A stretch of DNA of 64,000 bases, taken from positions 7,007,583 through 7,071,582 of the forward strand of contig CM052359.1 in assembly GCA_028551475.1 (NCBI GenBank), given 5' to 3'. Shown piece after piece: positions 63,336 to 64,000 of this stretch. Numbering within the stretch: the stretch's first letter is position 1; each line of letters starts with the position of its first letter. The notes under the pieces are model-generated. The model was not told where the DNA came from, did not search any database, and saw only the letters and a program-made list of their open reading frames with translations. The DNA is from Casuarina equisetifolia (lineage: Eukaryota > Streptophyta > Magnoliopsida > Fagales > Casuarinaceae). Made by a program: the position numbers and the translations under genes.

Positions 63336-63936
63336 ATGGTTATATTAATGTTAAGAAGAATCAAGAGGCATTGGCAAGGTATTGTTGGTAACCCTTCCCG
63401 CAGAAGCCGAATGCAGTTTGCCGCTCAACAGATTATGGGTTATTGCACTCCGAGCAGCAGTGGTTCTGTAACCGGTAATGATCCCATGAGCTTGTTCTTG
63501 GGAAAGGGATTTCAACTCCACACCGTGTCTCCTTACTCTTGTGCCCCTTTTGTTAATGGACCGGGACGAGGCTTAGCAGCCGGCGGTGGCGGCGGCGGCG
63601 GGGGAGGAGGTATTGCAATTGGCATTGGATTGAACGGCAGTACTCTCGGTTCCAACCTCAAATGTTGTTGCTCGAGGGACGATGACATTGAGGCCGTTGC
63701 ATTCCACAAGGGAAAGGGAAAGGGAAAGGCCCCTCGTGCATTCGCGCCTCATCAACTTAACTTGCTCCGTCTCTCTGATTTGGCGATCCGATTCGAAGAT
63801 AGAACTAGCAGTACGGACAACGCCACTGCCACTGCAAACCAAACTGAGCGAGAGGCATCCCACCATGGAAGCGCCCTTGGATTCCTTGACCGTCCTATGC
63901 CCCATAAGATTGTTGTCGCCGTTGATGTCGACGAGG
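63336..63936 (+). CDS. First exon of a plant protein with a HAD-type DVDE motif (partial)
   Basis: 200 codons plus one base from ATG 63336 to a GTAATT donor at 63937; the gene continues past the window. ATG 63348 is an alternative start. Features are a basic N terminus (RRIKRHWQG), a run of ten glycines at about 83-92 in a hydrophobic setting, a Cys cluster (KCCCSRDDD), a (GK)3 stretch, and near the exon end HKIVVAVDVDE, which matches motif I of haloacid-dehalogenase phosphatases (DXDX[T/V]) if the next exon supplies Val. The phase-1 split codon G| is compatible with that. I recall plant proteins of unknown function with this layout, but the enzyme class is an inference from one motif. Residues 1-185 are not recognised as a domain. 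Confidence 0.6.
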
Positions 63937-64000
63937 GTAATTTCTTTTCCTTTATTATTGTTATTATTTTTTTTTGGGCCTGGATTTCTATTAGCCTTCC

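Overview
This is nuclear DNA from a dicot-type flowering plant. The genes are split by AT-rich GT-AG introns, there are no bacterial operons, and the products are plant-specific (HCF101, a VEL-family PHD protein, DLK2, a GPI-anchored GH17 glucanase with an X8 domain, a DUF538 protein). LTR retrotransposons fill about a quarter of the window. I cannot name the species.

Layout. 1-1385 is AT-rich and holds an inverted-repeat element. 1386-6762 (+) is a plastid-type Nudix hydrolase of the NUDT20/24 group, 9 exons. 7517-11641 (-) is a 10-exon mitochondrial-type 3-hydroxyisobutyryl-CoA hydrolase-like gene. 13439-15106 (-) is DLK2, 2 exons. 19876-27062 (-) is HCF101, 15 exons. 27909-34214 (-) is a VIN3-like gene closest to VIL1/VRN5, 4 coding exons with a 3.5 kb first coding intron. 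40793-41275 (-) is an intronless DUF538 gene. 58006-58524 (+) is an intronless RING-H2 gene. 60460-62077 (+) is a 2-exon GH17-X8 glucanase. From 63336 to the window edge is the first exon of a gene with a HAD-type DVDE motif.

Between the DUF538 and RING-H2 genes is a transposon nest. A truncated Ty3/gypsy gag-protease remnant (about 42479-43865) is followed by a tandem array of about 222 bp units. Then comes an old, degenerate Ty1/copia element (44616-57133, + strand). Its reverse transcriptase/RNase H junction is interrupted by a younger Ty1/copia element (48700-56285, - strand) flanked by a perfect TCTGA target-site duplication. The outer reading frame is exactly in register again once the inner element and one TSD copy are subtracted.

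The host genes do not form an obvious pathway cluster. Two products act in plastids (HCF101 in Fe-S delivery to photosystem I, and the predicted plastid Nudix enzyme in thiamin-diphosphate repair), one in mitochondrial acyl-CoA metabolism, one in Polycomb silencing, one in a butenolide-receptor-like family, and one at the cell wall. I found no tRNA, rRNA or CRISPR. Exon coordinates below were derived by hand from GT/AG sites, reading-frame phase and remembered family sequence. Phases close at every junction of the six multi-exon genes.
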